From an uncultured Bacteroidales bacterium (GTDB taxonomy: Bacteria; Bacteroidota; Bacteroidia; Bacteroidales; F082), in assembly GCA_946407975.1 (NCBI GenBank), contig CAMJQC010000006.1, positions 1-64,000 of the forward strand: 64,000 bases of DNA. The letters run 5' to 3'. Shown here piece after piece: positions 35,821 through 44,524 of this stretch; positions within the stretch are counted from its first letter, which is position 1; the number at the start of each line of letters is the position of its first letter. Position numbers and translations under genes: made by a program. The notes beneath the pieces were generated by a model. It was not told the DNA's origin, did not search any database, and worked only from the letters and a program-made list of their open reading frames with translations.

Positions 35821-37110
35821 ATGTCAGATACTATTTTTCCAAATTTAGATTCCACTGAAGATGGTCAAACTCCTCAAGAACAGGTAACTGTAAAGAATAC
35901 TTCAGGACAAGTCCATCCTACTGAAATACAATCGAAGGATTATCAAAACATCCATCTGTTGACAGAGTCTCGCTACGGTGCAAGCAGGGTGTTCACCGCC
36001 ATGAATAATGGCAGAAAAGTCATCATCAAGGCCTTGAAAGAGACTTATATGAACGATCCAAAACGCAGGGCTGCCCTAAGGAAAGAGTATGAAATCACCT
36101 CGCAGCTGGACCACAAATATATCCGAAAAGTCATCGATTTAACCACAATTCAGGGTTTAGGCGAATGTGTCATTTTCGAATATATTGAGGGGAAAACGCT
36201 TAACGAACATGTCAGGGTGGGCACGTTGAGTGAAAAACAAATCAAGACTGTTCTTACCGAAGTTTGCGACGCCCTTTATTATATGCACCGCAATCAAATA
36301 GTCCACTGCGATCTGAATCCAGAAAACATTCTTGTTACTGATGCTGACAATAAAGCCAAAATAATTGACATTGGCTTGCCAGAAACAGAATACACGACCG
36401 ACAAAGAGCTTTTGATCAAAGAAATGGAGTTTGTAGCTCCCGAACTCATCAAAGGAGAAGATTGCGATCCGCGTTCCGATATCTATTCTTTAGGCAAAAT
36501 CATGGAATTCATCAATGAACGCAATATCACACGTCAATTCAACAATATTGCGACCCATTGCACCCAATTCTCCAAAGAACAACGCTTCGATACCATTTCA
36601 GAAGTAAGGACTGCCATCACCAAAGGACATCCTGTTGTTAAAACCATTCTGCTGGTGCTGGCGCTTTGTGCCCTGGCTGCTTTGGCCTTCATTTACGTGC
36701 CCAAGATCAAGGAAAATGCCGAAAAAGAAAAAGCAGAACGTTTGACTGTCGATTTCACTCATGCCATTGAACGCATAGAAGCTGAAACACCGGTGCTATG
36801 TGAGAAATATGCCCTTAAATCTTTGTCAGAACCTATCATGGCTGACTGGACAGAGGACAGTCTTCGTTACAGCCAGATGTTACAGCCTTATTTTGGCATT
36901 GGTGACTTGCAAAATGCAGCAATGGAGGTCTTGCAAGAGCAAAAAGCCAGCATTCAGAAACACCGTCAGGATGATTTCGAACAACTGTTGCTTAACACCT
37001 TCAAAAGTGCCGAAGACAGCTTAGCCGTACAATTGCGGAGCGCTTTAACCGAACCCAACGATTCTCTTTTCATGATTGAAGCTTTCAAATGGTTTGGTCA
37101 ACGTCAATAA
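35821..37110 (+). CDS. Membrane-anchored eukaryotic-type Ser/Thr protein kinase with altered catalytic loop
   Basis: Hanks-type kinase fold in the N-terminal cytosolic part: Lys70 in KVIIKAL, Glu89 in RKEYEI, catalytic loop HCDLNPEN at 162-169 (Asp164 kept), DIG at 183-185, APE at 206-208, DxxSLG at 220-225. A membrane helix spans about 273-293 (TILLVLALCALAALAFIYV), leaving a ~135-residue helical periplasmic end with no PASTA repeats. Two loop residues depart from the norm HRDLKPEN: Arg is Cys163 and Lys is Asn166. It is likely a non-RD kinase with weakened or no activity (inference). It heads a series with porW, bactofilin, folE, fabD and ctpA. Confidence 0.85.
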   Translation: MSDTIFPNLDSTEDGQTPQEQVTVKNTSGQVHPTEIQSKDYQNIHLLTESRYGASRVFTAMNNGRKVIIKALKETYMNDPKRRAALRKEYEITSQLDHKYIRKVIDLTTIQGLGECVIFEYIEGKTLNEHVRVGTLSEKQIKTVLTEVCDALYYMHRNQIVHCDLNPENILVTDADNKAKIIDIGLPETEYTTDKELLIKEMEFVAPELIKGEDCDPRSDIYSLGKIMEFINERNITRQFNNIATHCTQFSKEQRFDTISEVRTAITKGHPVVKTILLVLALCALAALAFIYVPKIKENAEKEKAERLTVDFTHAIERIEAETPVLCEKYALKSLSEPIMADWTEDSLRYSQMLQPYFGIGDLQNAAMEVLQEQKASIQKHRQDDFEQLLLNTFKSAEDSLAVQLRSALTEPNDSLFMIEAFKWFGQRQ

Positions 37111-37182
37111 GGGTGCATCTTGTTGAGATTGTCTTGAAATAATAATGACAAATTGCAGTTATATCTAAAAAAGCAAAGTGAC

Positions 37183-39834
37183 GTGCGGAAAAACAACAAT
37201 ATAAAAATCGTTTTAGGTTGTGCGATTGGCCTACTGATCATCAGCGGATGCTCCACGAAGAAGAACACGATGATGCGTCGGACCTATCACAATTTGACCA
37301 GTCATTATAATGTCTATTGGAATGGTGAACACAGTCTTAAGGAAGGCGACAAGGAACTAAGATCAAAGGTAAAAGACGACTATTCACAGGTGCTTAAAAT
37401 CTACAATTACGGCACCAAAGAAGACGGAATGAGCCTAAACTCGCAAATGGATCGCGCTTTGGAAAAGACTTCCATTTGCGTTCAAAAGCATTCTATGAAG
37501 TTCGGAAATCGCGAACGTGTAAAATGGATTGACGATGCTTATCTGGTCATGGCTAAAGCCCATTTTTACAAACAAGACTATATTCCCGCACGCCGAACCT
37601 TCGATTTTGTTGCGACAGAATACCATTATAACGATATTGTATATCTTGCCAATCTATGGCTTATTAAAACTTATATTCAGACAGAACAATATCCCAAAGC
37701 TTCGGCTCTTATCGAGCAACTGCAAGCCAAAATGGCAAGTGCCAATAAGCTGCCAAAAGAACTGGTCAGAAACATTGACTTCACAATTGCCGATTATTAC
37801 ATTGCAACCAAAGATTACAACAGCGCGGTCAAATATCTGAAAAACGGCATCCTTCAGACCAAAGACAATCAACTTAGGACAAGGGCGATGTTTATTCTGG
37901 GCCAAATATACATGAAACAGAATGATGCCACTCGGGCTACTGAACAGTTTAAAAAAGTCATCAAACGAAATCCCATTTACGAAATGGCGTTCGAATCGAG
38001 GATGAATATGGCAAAAATGGGATCGGCCCATAATGCGAAGGATTTGTACAAGATGCTGAACAAAATGTTGCGGGACCCCAACAACGAAGAATTTGCCGAC
38101 CGCATCTTCTACGCCATGGCTGAGCTCGCATTGCGTGAAGGTGATGAAAACAAGGCCCTTCAGTATCTTAGAAATTCCGTTGCCCTATATAAAGACAACA
38201 ACGCCCAAAGGAGCGCTTCTGCTTTAAAAGCAGCTACCCTGTATTTTGCCAGAAACGACTATGAACTCGCTCAGGCTTACTACGACACTGCCATGATTTC
38301 GCTTGACAAAAAATACCCGGGGTATGACAGCATCTCCAATATCTCTACGACTCTGAACGAACTCGTCATGAACCTCACCATTGTACATGATCAAGACAGT
38401 TTGCTACGTGTTGCCGCCATGGACTCTGTTGCACGGAACGCCCTTATTGACAAAATCATCGCCCAAGTCATTGAGGAAGAAAAAAGAGAAACAGAGAGAC
38501 AGCAATACGAGGAACAACTTGCACTCATGGGTTCGGCTATCGGCAAGTCTAGTATAGGCGGCGAAGAAAGGTCGGGAAAAAAATCTTGGTATTATTACAA
38601 CCAAGCTTCTTTAACCCGAGGTTTCACCGAATTTACCAAAAAATGGGGCATGCGAAAACTGGAAGACAACTGGTTCATCAGTGACAAGCAGAGTTTTTCT
38701 TCCTTTACATCAGGAGATGGAGAGGTCGCCTTTGATGACGAAAACCGAAACGCTCAAAAAGGGTCAGACGTGTCTTTTACCAATCATCAAAGAGGCTATT
38801 ATCTTCAAGATCTACCTTTCACCGATGAGGCAAAGAAGGAGGCGAACAACCAGATATACGAAGCCCTCTACAACCTTGGCTTTATTTATATGGATCGCCT
38901 TTCAGACTACCCTCGTTCTATCGAATCCTATGAAACGCTCAACACCCGTTACCCAGGTAGAAACAAAGAACTTCCTTCCTGGTATGCTCTTTACAAAATG
39001 AGCAACGATCTTCAGGATACGGAAAAGGCTAGCCTTTATAAAAACAAGATCTTGGGGAAATACCCATCTTCCACATACGCACAAGTCATTCTCGATCCTA
39101 ATTTCTTCAAGAAACTGGAAGAACAGGCAAAAGAGTCTTCGGATTACTATAGCAAGACATACGAAGCCTATCAGCAAGGGCAGTATTTTCGCGTGAAAAT
39201 GAACACTGAACGCGCCATGGATCTTTATGCTAATGATACGGCCCTTATGCCGCGTTTTGCTTTCCTTAACGCAGTCGCAAGGGGACATATGGAGACCATT
39301 GATACTATGGCTTATGCTTTATATGACTTGGTGAAAACTTATCCTAAGAGCAGCATTACGCCGAATGCGACACGCATTCTTGAATATATCAATAATGAAT
39401 ACCATCTTGGAATAGACTTGAGTCATATTGCAGACACCACCAAAAAAGAACCTGTCGTTAAGAAGAGTTCTCTTTATGTTGACGACCCCTCAGCAGAGCA
39501 TTTCGTCATGATCATATGCGATTCAAAGCTGATTCGTATAGAGCCTTTGAAAGTCCGACTCGCTGATTTCAATAAAAAGGAACATCGTACAAAGTCATTC
39601 AACATTCGTGACGTCATTCTTGACGAACAACACACGATCATCACCATCGGAAACTTTTCTGATAAACAGCAGGCGACGGATTACATCACCTCTATGTTTA
39701 TTTCCGACTATCTCTTCGGTGGCATTGACAAGAAGTATTATTCGGTTTATCCGATATCAAATAAAAACTATCCTCTGTTCTATCAATCGAAAGATTTGAA
39801 AGAATACGAAGATTTCCTAAATGAAAACAACTAA
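37183..39834 (+). CDS. porW: T9SS lipoprotein PorW/SprE (TPR protein)
   Basis: Large outer-membrane lipoprotein with tetratricopeptide repeats; SprE/PorW is needed for T9SS function and links secretion channel parts to the PorK-PorN ring. Lipobox IISGC, then TKKNTMMRRTYHNLTSHYNVYWNG, the typical SprE opening, many TPR-like helices through the middle (YLANLWLIKTYIQTEQYPKA, TRAMFILGQIYMKQ), and a C-terminal domain with FVMIICDSKLIRIEPLKVRL. No ATG gives a signal peptide; GTG at 37183 (MRKNNNIKIVLG) is preferred to TTG at 37153. About 883 residues. It is 72 bases after the kinase and 4 bases ahead of the bactofilin. Confidence 0.88.
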   Translation: MRKNNNIKIVLGCAIGLLIISGCSTKKNTMMRRTYHNLTSHYNVYWNGEHSLKEGDKELRSKVKDDYSQVLKIYNYGTKEDGMSLNSQMDRALEKTSICVQKHSMKFGNRERVKWIDDAYLVMAKAHFYKQDYIPARRTFDFVATEYHYNDIVYLANLWLIKTYIQTEQYPKASALIEQLQAKMASANKLPKELVRNIDFTIADYYIATKDYNSAVKYLKNGILQTKDNQLRTRAMFILGQIYMKQNDATRATEQFKKVIKRNPIYEMAFESRMNMAKMGSAHNAKDLYKMLNKMLRDPNNEEFADRIFYAMAELALREGDENKALQYLRNSVALYKDNNAQRSASALKAATLYFARNDYELAQAYYDTAMISLDKKYPGYDSISNISTTLNELVMNLTIVHDQDSLLRVAAMDSVARNALIDKIIAQVIEEEKRETERQQYEEQLALMGSAIGKSSIGGEERSGKKSWYYYNQASLTRGFTEFTKKWGMRKLEDNWFISDKQSFSSFTSGDGEVAFDDENRNAQKGSDVSFTNHQRGYYLQDLPFTDEAKKEANNQIYEALYNLGFIYMDRLSDYPRSIESYETLNTRYPGRNKELPSWYALYKMSNDLQDTEKASLYKNKILGKYPSSTYAQVILDPNFFKKLEEQAKESSDYYSKTYEAYQQGQYFRVKMNTERAMDLYANDTALMPRFAFLNAVARGHMETIDTMAYALYDLVKTYPKSSITPNATRILEYINNEYHLGIDLSHIADTTKKEPVVKKSSLYVDDPSAEHFVMIICDSKLIRIEPLKVRLADFNKKEHRTKSFNIRDVILDEQHTIITIGNFSDKQQATDYITSMFISDYLFGGIDKKYYSVYPISNKNYPLFYQSKDLKEYEDFLNENN

Positions 39835-39838
39835 TTAA

Positions 39839-40207
39839 ATGAAAATCATGGAATCTCCAGTACGCAATCTGATTGGAAACGGAACGGTGATCAAAGGCGA
39901 CATCGACTCCAACGGCGACATCCGCATTGACGGAAGACTCATCGGTTCATTGAAATCCAATGGTAAAGTCACCATTGGCCAGACCGGCATCATGGAAGGC
40001 GACCTGACTTGCAAGCAGGCAGAAATATCCGGAACTGTAAAAGGCAATATCAAGACTGACGAACTGACGGCCCTGAAAGCCACCTCAAAAGTCGAAGTCG
40101 AACTGACGACCAAACAACTGCTCATTGAAGTCGGCGCCCAATTCACCGGAAAATGCAACATGGGCCAGCAATCGACCGTAACTATGCCAAACCAGAAAAT
40201 AGGCTAA
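39839..40207 (+). CDS. Bactofilin
   Basis: Small polymer-forming cytoskeletal protein with a right-handed beta-helix. The repeated strands are readable: NLIGNGTVIKGDIDSNGDIRIDG, RLIGSLKSNGKVTIGQTGIMEGDLTC, KQAEISGTVKGNIK, each about 18 residues. 122 residues with short polar ends, typical for the family. It begins 4 bases after porW, so it is translated on the same message as a T9SS part. Confidence 0.93.
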   Translation: MKIMESPVRNLIGNGTVIKGDIDSNGDIRIDGRLIGSLKSNGKVTIGQTGIMEGDLTCKQAEISGTVKGNIKTDELTALKATSKVEVELTTKQLLIEVGAQFTGKCNMGQQSTVTMPNQKIG

Positions 40208-40216
40208 CAGTATCAT

Positions 40217-40843
40217 ATGATGGAAGAAGAGAAGCTGAATGACCATTTCGGCTACGAAGCCATAGAAAAATATGATCCTGAAAAACTGGCCAAACTGCAG
40301 GAACACTATGCAGCCATTATCGAACTCTTAGGTGAAGACCCCTCTAGGGAAGGTCTTTTGAAAACACCTTTGAGAGTCGCCAAGTGCATGCAGTTCCTCA
40401 CTCAGGGCTACCATCAGGACCCAATGGAAATCCTGCTTTCGGCACGATTTAAGGAAGACTATAGGCAAATGGTCATCGTCAAAGACATAGAGATTTACTC
40501 GTTATGTGAGCATCATATGATACCCTTCATAGGAAAAGCTCATGTCGGTTACATTCCTAACGGATACATTACGGGGCTCAGCAAAATCGCCCGTGTGGTA
40601 GAAGTCTATTCCCGCCGACTTCAGGTGCAGGAACGACTGACTACGCAAATCAAGAATGCCATTAACGAGGCGTTGCATCCGTTGGGCGTTGCCGTCGTCA
40701 TCGAGGCAAAACACCTTTGCATGGCTATGCGCGGTGTCCAAAAACAGAACTGTGTCACCACCACTAGCGATTTCATCGGCGCTTTTGAACGAGAAACGAC
40801 CAGAGAAGAGTTTTTCCAACTCATAGGTACAAACTTACATTGA
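40217..40843 (+). CDS. folE: GTP cyclohydrolase I
   Basis: First enzyme of tetrahydrofolate synthesis, making dihydroneopterin triphosphate from GTP. Zinc ligands appear in CEHHMIPF and HLCMAMRGV; substrate-binding parts are [10 protein letters not shown] and [21 protein letters not shown]. 208 residues, standard type IA. It starts nine bases after the bactofilin and precedes fabD by 36 bases. Confidence 0.97.
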   Translation: MMEEEKLNDHFGYEAIEKYDPEKLAKLQEHYAAIIELLGEDPSREGLLKTPLRVAKCMQFLTQGYHQDPMEILLSARFKEDYRQMVIVKDIEIYSLCEHHMIPFIGKAHVGYIPNGYITGLSKIARVVEVYSRRLQVQERLTTQIKNAINEALHPLGVAVVIEAKHLCMAMRGVQKQNCVTTTSDFIGAFERETTREEFFQLIGTNLH

Positions 40844-40879
40844 CATATTTTAAAAACAATAAATTGATTACGAGCATTT

Positions 40880-41764
40880 ATGATTAGAGCTTACGTTTTT
40901 CCCGGACAAGGGGCCCAGTTTGTAGGCATGGGAAAGGATCTCTTTGACAAGTCGTCGAAAGCCAAGGATATGTTCCATAAAGCCAACAGCATACTTAAAT
41001 TCAAAATTACCGACATCATGTTCGACGGAACTGACGAAGATCTTCGTCAAACTAAAGTGACGCAACCTGCCATATTCTTACATTCCGTCATTTTGGCATC
41101 CTTGTTGGAAGATTTTCAACCCAACATGGTGGCCGGCCACTCATTAGGCGAGTTTTCCGCTTTGGTGGCCAACAAGGTCTTGACTTTTGAAGACGGCCTG
41201 CGCCTCGTTGCCAAGCGTGCTTTTGCCATGCAGAAAGCTTGTGAACAGCAACCTGGCACCATGGCAGCCGTTCTAGGAGCTGATGATAAACTTGTAGAAG
41301 AAATATGCAAAAGCATCACCGATCAGGTAGTTGTACCGGCCAATTACAATTGCCCGGGCCAACTGGTCATTTCAGGTTCCCTTGAGGGCGTTGCCGAAGC
41401 AACGGAAAAACTACAAGAAGCTGGAGTCAAACGCGTAATACAGCTCAAAGTAGGTGGCGCTTTCCACAGCCCCCTGATGGAACCCGCCCGCGTCGAACTC
41501 GCCGAAGCCATTGAGAACACAAAATTCAACGATGGCATTTGTCCCATCTATCAAAACGTCACGGGGCAATCTGTCAACGACCCTGAAATCATCAAGAAGA
41601 ATCTGATTGCACAGCTCACCTCTCCTGTGCTTTGGACGCAAACCATGAACAACATGATAGCCACCGGGGTTAGGTCGGTCGTCGAAGTCGGACCTGGCAC
41701 CGTTCTTCAGGGATTGTTTAAGAAGGTGGATAAAAACACAGAGCTCGCTAGCGCTACATTCTGA
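40880..41764 (+). CDS. fabD: Malonyl-CoA:ACP transacylase
   Basis: Transfers malonyl groups to acyl carrier protein for fatty acid synthesis. N-terminal YVFPGQGAQFVGMG, active-site Ser in AGHSLGEFSAL, the catalytic His in VGGAFHSPLM, and the QNVTG strand are all present. 294 residues. Its stop shares a base with the next start (TGATG), so ctpA translation is coupled. Confidence 0.96.
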   Translation: MIRAYVFPGQGAQFVGMGKDLFDKSSKAKDMFHKANSILKFKITDIMFDGTDEDLRQTKVTQPAIFLHSVILASLLEDFQPNMVAGHSLGEFSALVANKVLTFEDGLRLVAKRAFAMQKACEQQPGTMAAVLGADDKLVEEICKSITDQVVVPANYNCPGQLVISGSLEGVAEATEKLQEAGVKRVIQLKVGGAFHSPLMEPARVELAEAIENTKFNDGICPIYQNVTGQSVNDPEIIKKNLIAQLTSPVLWTQTMNNMIATGVRSVVEVGPGTVLQGLFKKVDKNTELASATF

Positions 41765-43365
41765 TGGACAAAAACAGACGGACACCTGCACTTTATTTCA
41801 TTATCGCTTTCCTGCTCGGTCTGATACTTGGTATCTATCTGCTGAAGGGACAGATCGAAAAACAAGGTGTGGCACCATATGGAGCCAGCAAATTCGACGC
41901 CGTGCTCTCTTTAATAAATAAGGAGTATGTCGATACGGTAGATGTTGCAAAAATCGAAGAAGACGCCATCGTTGCTATGATGGAGGGACTAGACCCCCAC
42001 AGCCAATATGTCTCAGAAGAAGAGTTTAATGCCATGAACGACCCGCTGTTGGGCAGCTTCGAGGGCATAGGAGTCTCATTCCGCATTGAAAAGGACACGA
42101 TAGCCATCATCAATACCATCAAAGGCGGACCATCAGAGAAGGTGGGCATTATGGCAGGCGACCGCATCATCTTCGTCGACGACTCGTTAGTAGCGGGTGT
42201 AAAGATCAAGAATGAAGATGTCATGCGACGCCTAAAAGGTCCAAAAAACACGAAGGTAAACCTACAGGTCATGCGACGTGGAGTGGACGGCCTGATCAAC
42301 TACACTGTCACACGCGACGTCATCCCGACTTATAGCGTCGATATTGCTCATATGCTTGACGACGAGATCGGCTACATTAAACTCAACAAATTCGCCGCCA
42401 CCACCTATGACGAGTTCATCAAAGCGGCAAAAGACCTGCGTAAGCAAGGCATGAAAAAACTCATCTTCGATCTGCGTGGCAATACCGGAGGTTACATGTC
42501 GGCCGCTGTTGACATCGCCGACGAATTTCTGCCCAAAGGAAGCCTTATCGTCTATACCGAAGGCCGTAACCGTAGCCGACGTTACATGACCGCACGCCGA
42601 CATGGCATGCTCGAAGAAATACCTCTGGCCGTGCTCATCGACAGCGAATCAGCCAGTGCCAGCGAAATCGTAGCAGGCGCGCTTCAAGACAACGACTGTG
42701 GCACCATCATCGGACGCCGTTCCTTTGGGAAAGGTCTCGTTCAGGAACAAATGATGCTGACTGAGAATTCAGCTATCCGCCTGACGGTCGCACGCTACTA
42801 CACACCCACCGGACGCTCCATTCAGAAACCCTTTAAAGGCAACCGTGAGGAATACCTCTTCGAATCCTATGAGCGCTATGAAAACGGAGAACTCTTTAAC
42901 CAAGACAGCATCCGCTTCGATGATTCCCTGAAATATGTCACTCCGAAAGGGAAAGTGGTGTATGGCGGAGGAGGTATTATGCCCGATATCTACGTTCCCC
43001 TCGTTGACGACACCACGGAATATTATTTCAACCGAATTGTCAATAGCGGCATTCTCTTCCAATATGCTTTCGATTATACGGACAAGCACCGTCAGGAATT
43101 AAACCAATACAAAGACGTGGAGACGTTCAACAAGAATTTCCACATCAGCAGTGCGATGTTTGCAGAATTGGTGAAACAGGCTGACGAAAAAGGCATTAAG
43201 GGAAACGAACAGGAGAAAGCAGTCGCCCGAAAGGAATCCGACATCCTGTTGAAGGCTTATATCGCTCGAAACATCTTTGATGATGCTGGTTTTTATCCCA
43301 TTTACGAGAAAATGGATGATATTCTTCAGCGTGCTATCCAAGAATTGAAGGCTGAAAAACCATAA
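41764..43365 (+). CDS. ctpA: S41 family C-terminal processing peptidase
   Basis: Periplasmic Tsp/CtpA-type protease that trims C-termini of envelope proteins. A membrane anchor at residues 11-26 (YFIIAFLLGLILGIYLL) is followed by a PDZ domain (IGVSFRIEKDTIAIINTI, GDRIIFVDDSLV) and the protease core: catalytic Ser in DSESASASEIVAGAL and Lys in GRRSFGKGLVQ. 533 residues. Starts on the last base of fabD. It closes the operon. Confidence 0.93.
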   Translation: MDKNRRTPALYFIIAFLLGLILGIYLLKGQIEKQGVAPYGASKFDAVLSLINKEYVDTVDVAKIEEDAIVAMMEGLDPHSQYVSEEEFNAMNDPLLGSFEGIGVSFRIEKDTIAIINTIKGGPSEKVGIMAGDRIIFVDDSLVAGVKIKNEDVMRRLKGPKNTKVNLQVMRRGVDGLINYTVTRDVIPTYSVDIAHMLDDEIGYIKLNKFAATTYDEFIKAAKDLRKQGMKKLIFDLRGNTGGYMSAAVDIADEFLPKGSLIVYTEGRNRSRRYMTARRHGMLEEIPLAVLIDSESASASEIVAGALQDNDCGTIIGRRSFGKGLVQEQMMLTENSAIRLTVARYYTPTGRSIQKPFKGNREEYLFESYERYENGELFNQDSIRFDDSLKYVTPKGKVVYGGGGIMPDIYVPLVDDTTEYYFNRIVNSGILFQYAFDYTDKHRQELNQYKDVETFNKNFHISSAMFAELVKQADEKGIKGNEQEKAVARKESDILLKAYIARNIFDDAGFYPIYEKMDDILQRAIQELKAEKP

Positions 43366-43389
43366 GGTTTTATCATTTATTATTATTCA

Positions 43390-43412
43390 AATGCTTTGTT
43401 TTTCAAAGCATT
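43390..43412 (+). terminator. Possible terminator hairpin after ctpA
   Basis: Nine-base arms AATGCTTTG and CAAAGCATT with a T5 loop. The T-run behind it is weak, so termination is uncertain. Confidence 0.45.
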
Positions 43413-43468
43413 ATAAAAACTTTTCAAATAAGTTTCAACGAAAAGTCCGTTGATAAAAGATAATTGTT

Positions 43469-43477
43469 TATTTTTGC
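43469..43477 (+). promoter_or_regulatory. Promoter -7 element for DUF177-rpmF
   Basis: TATTTTTGC, full consensus match; GTTG at 43449-43452, 16 bases upstream, could act as -33. The start codon is 19 bases on. Confidence 0.65.
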
Positions 43478-43495
43478 AGCCCGATTTTAGGCAAA

Positions 43496-44023
43496 ATGGA
43501 GAAGGAAAACGTGTATCGGATACCGCTTAGCGGTCTAGCGTTGGGAGATCAGGCCTATCATTTCGATGTAAAGGACGATTTCTTTGAAGGGATGGATTAT
43601 TCGGAGATTCAACATGGTAACATCAGCGTTGACGTCACTGTGTCGAAGAATGAGAGGATGGTAACTTTCCATTTCATCATCAAAGGAACGGTCCGTGTAA
43701 TTTGCGACCGTTGTGCTGATGAGTTTGATCTTCCGATCAGCAACGAAGAAGATTTCTTCGTGAAATTCGGAACTGAAGCGGCCGAAGAGTCAGACAATGT
43801 AGTTGTCGTACCTGCTGAACAGCATGATTATGACATCCGTTCTTTGATTTATGAATACATCATTCTCTCAATCCCGTTTCACAGGGTTCACCCGGAAGGC
43901 GAGTGTAACCCCGACGTAATGCAGATGATCAACAGTCAAGAAGCACCTGCCGCAGAAGAAGCCGAACCGGAAACAGATCCCCGTTGGGCGGCCTTGAAAG
44001 ACATCAAATTAGAAGACAAATAA
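43496..44023 (+). CDS. DUF177 (YceD-type) protein
   Basis: YceD-like proteins occur with bL32 across bacteria and are linked to 23S rRNA or ribosome maturation. Family signature: VRVICDRCADEFDLPI and FFVKFG, then an acidic stretch, YDIRSLIYEYIILSIPFHRVHPEGEC, and an end reading DPRWAALKDIKLEDK. 175 residues. It is followed by rpmF after 37 bases, the usual order. Confidence 0.92.
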   Translation: MEKENVYRIPLSGLALGDQAYHFDVKDDFFEGMDYSEIQHGNISVDVTVSKNERMVTFHFIIKGTVRVICDRCADEFDLPISNEEDFFVKFGTEAAEESDNVVVVPAEQHDYDIRSLIYEYIILSIPFHRVHPEGECNPDVMQMINSQEAPAAEEAEPETDPRWAALKDIKLEDK

Positions 44024-44060
44024 ATAACTGGTAAATTAACATTTTAAAAACAATAGTAAA

Positions 44061-44246
44061 ATGGCACATCCTAAACGCAGACAGTCTCATACCAGAGGCG
44101 CAAAGAGAAGAACACATTACAAGGCAGAGACCCCAAACGTGACCATCTGCCCCACCACCGGCACCATGCACATGATGCACAGAGCATATTATGTTGACGG
44201 TGACCTTTATTATAAAGGACAACTTGTCATGGCTGCCAAGCAGTAA
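44061..44246 (+). CDS. rpmF: Ribosomal protein bL32, zinc-ligand-free form
   Basis: The start MAHPKRRQSHTRGAKRRTHY is unmistakably bL32. The C-terminal zinc ribbon is not: the usual CPNCG becomes CPTTG and the second Cys pair (CxxCG before YYRGK) is replaced by an uncharged/acidic stretch (HRAYYVDGDLYYKGQ). Only one Cys is left in 61 residues, so this protein cannot bind zinc in the normal way. The nearby DUF177 gene fits. fabH, which usually follows rpmF in Bacteroidota, is not there; a terminator follows instead. Confidence 0.93.
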   Translation: MAHPKRRQSHTRGAKRRTHYKAETPNVTICPTTGTMHMMHRAYYVDGDLYYKGQLVMAAKQ

Positions 44247-44287
44247 TTACTGCTATAGTCACAACCATTATAAACAACAGGAGATTT

Positions 44288-44320
44288 ACACTCATTATCA
44301 TTGATAATGGGTGTTTTTCT
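44288..44320 (+). terminator. Terminator after rpmF
   Basis: Stem ACACTCATTATC / GATAATGGGTGT (one G-U pair, 44288-44314) followed by TTTTTCTTTT. Confidence 0.85.
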
Positions 44321-44397
44321 TTTGTCAACAACGCATCGAGTTTTTGTATTTTTTTTTGAAAAAAATGAAAAAAATGCTTCCATTTTAAAAAATAACC

Positions 44398-44406
44398 TAT
44401 ATTTGC
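44398..44406 (+). promoter_or_regulatory. Promoter -7 element upstream of a short transcript or the aldehyde dehydrogenase gene
   Basis: TATATTTGC, a full TAnnTTTGC match, in the region between rpmF and the aldehyde dehydrogenase gene. A transcript from here meets a strong terminator about 90 bases on. Confidence 0.6.
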
Positions 44407-44410
44407 AACG

Positions 44411-44504
44411 TCTAAACATATATAGGACAACTAAAAGACGGATTTTTTTCATAATCTTTATATTGTTTTTCCCCACCACTCTCCCCGAATGGTGGGGTTT
44501 TTTT
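44411..44504 (+). ncRNA. Candidate small RNA or attenuated leader
   Basis: Bounded by the -7 element at 44398-44406 and the terminator at 44471-44504, this ~94-base A/U-rich stretch has no open reading frame with an ATG. It could be an independent small RNA or the leader of the aldehyde dehydrogenase mRNA, with the hairpin acting as an attenuator. Ends are estimates from motif positions. Confidence 0.4.
44471..44504 (+). terminator. Strong terminator just before the aldehyde dehydrogenase gene
   Basis: Arms CCCCACCA (44471-44478) and TGGTGGGG (44490-44497), followed by seven T residues. It sits 20 bases ahead of the next start codon, which is unusual for a simple end-of-operon signal. Confidence 0.88.
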
Positions 44505-44524
44505 GACACCTACTGAAACGCCCT

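Noticed and set aside
37153-37182. TTG start for porW
   Set aside because: Adds a polar leader before the lipoprotein signal; GTG at 37183 gives a normal signal peptide. Not excluded entirely.
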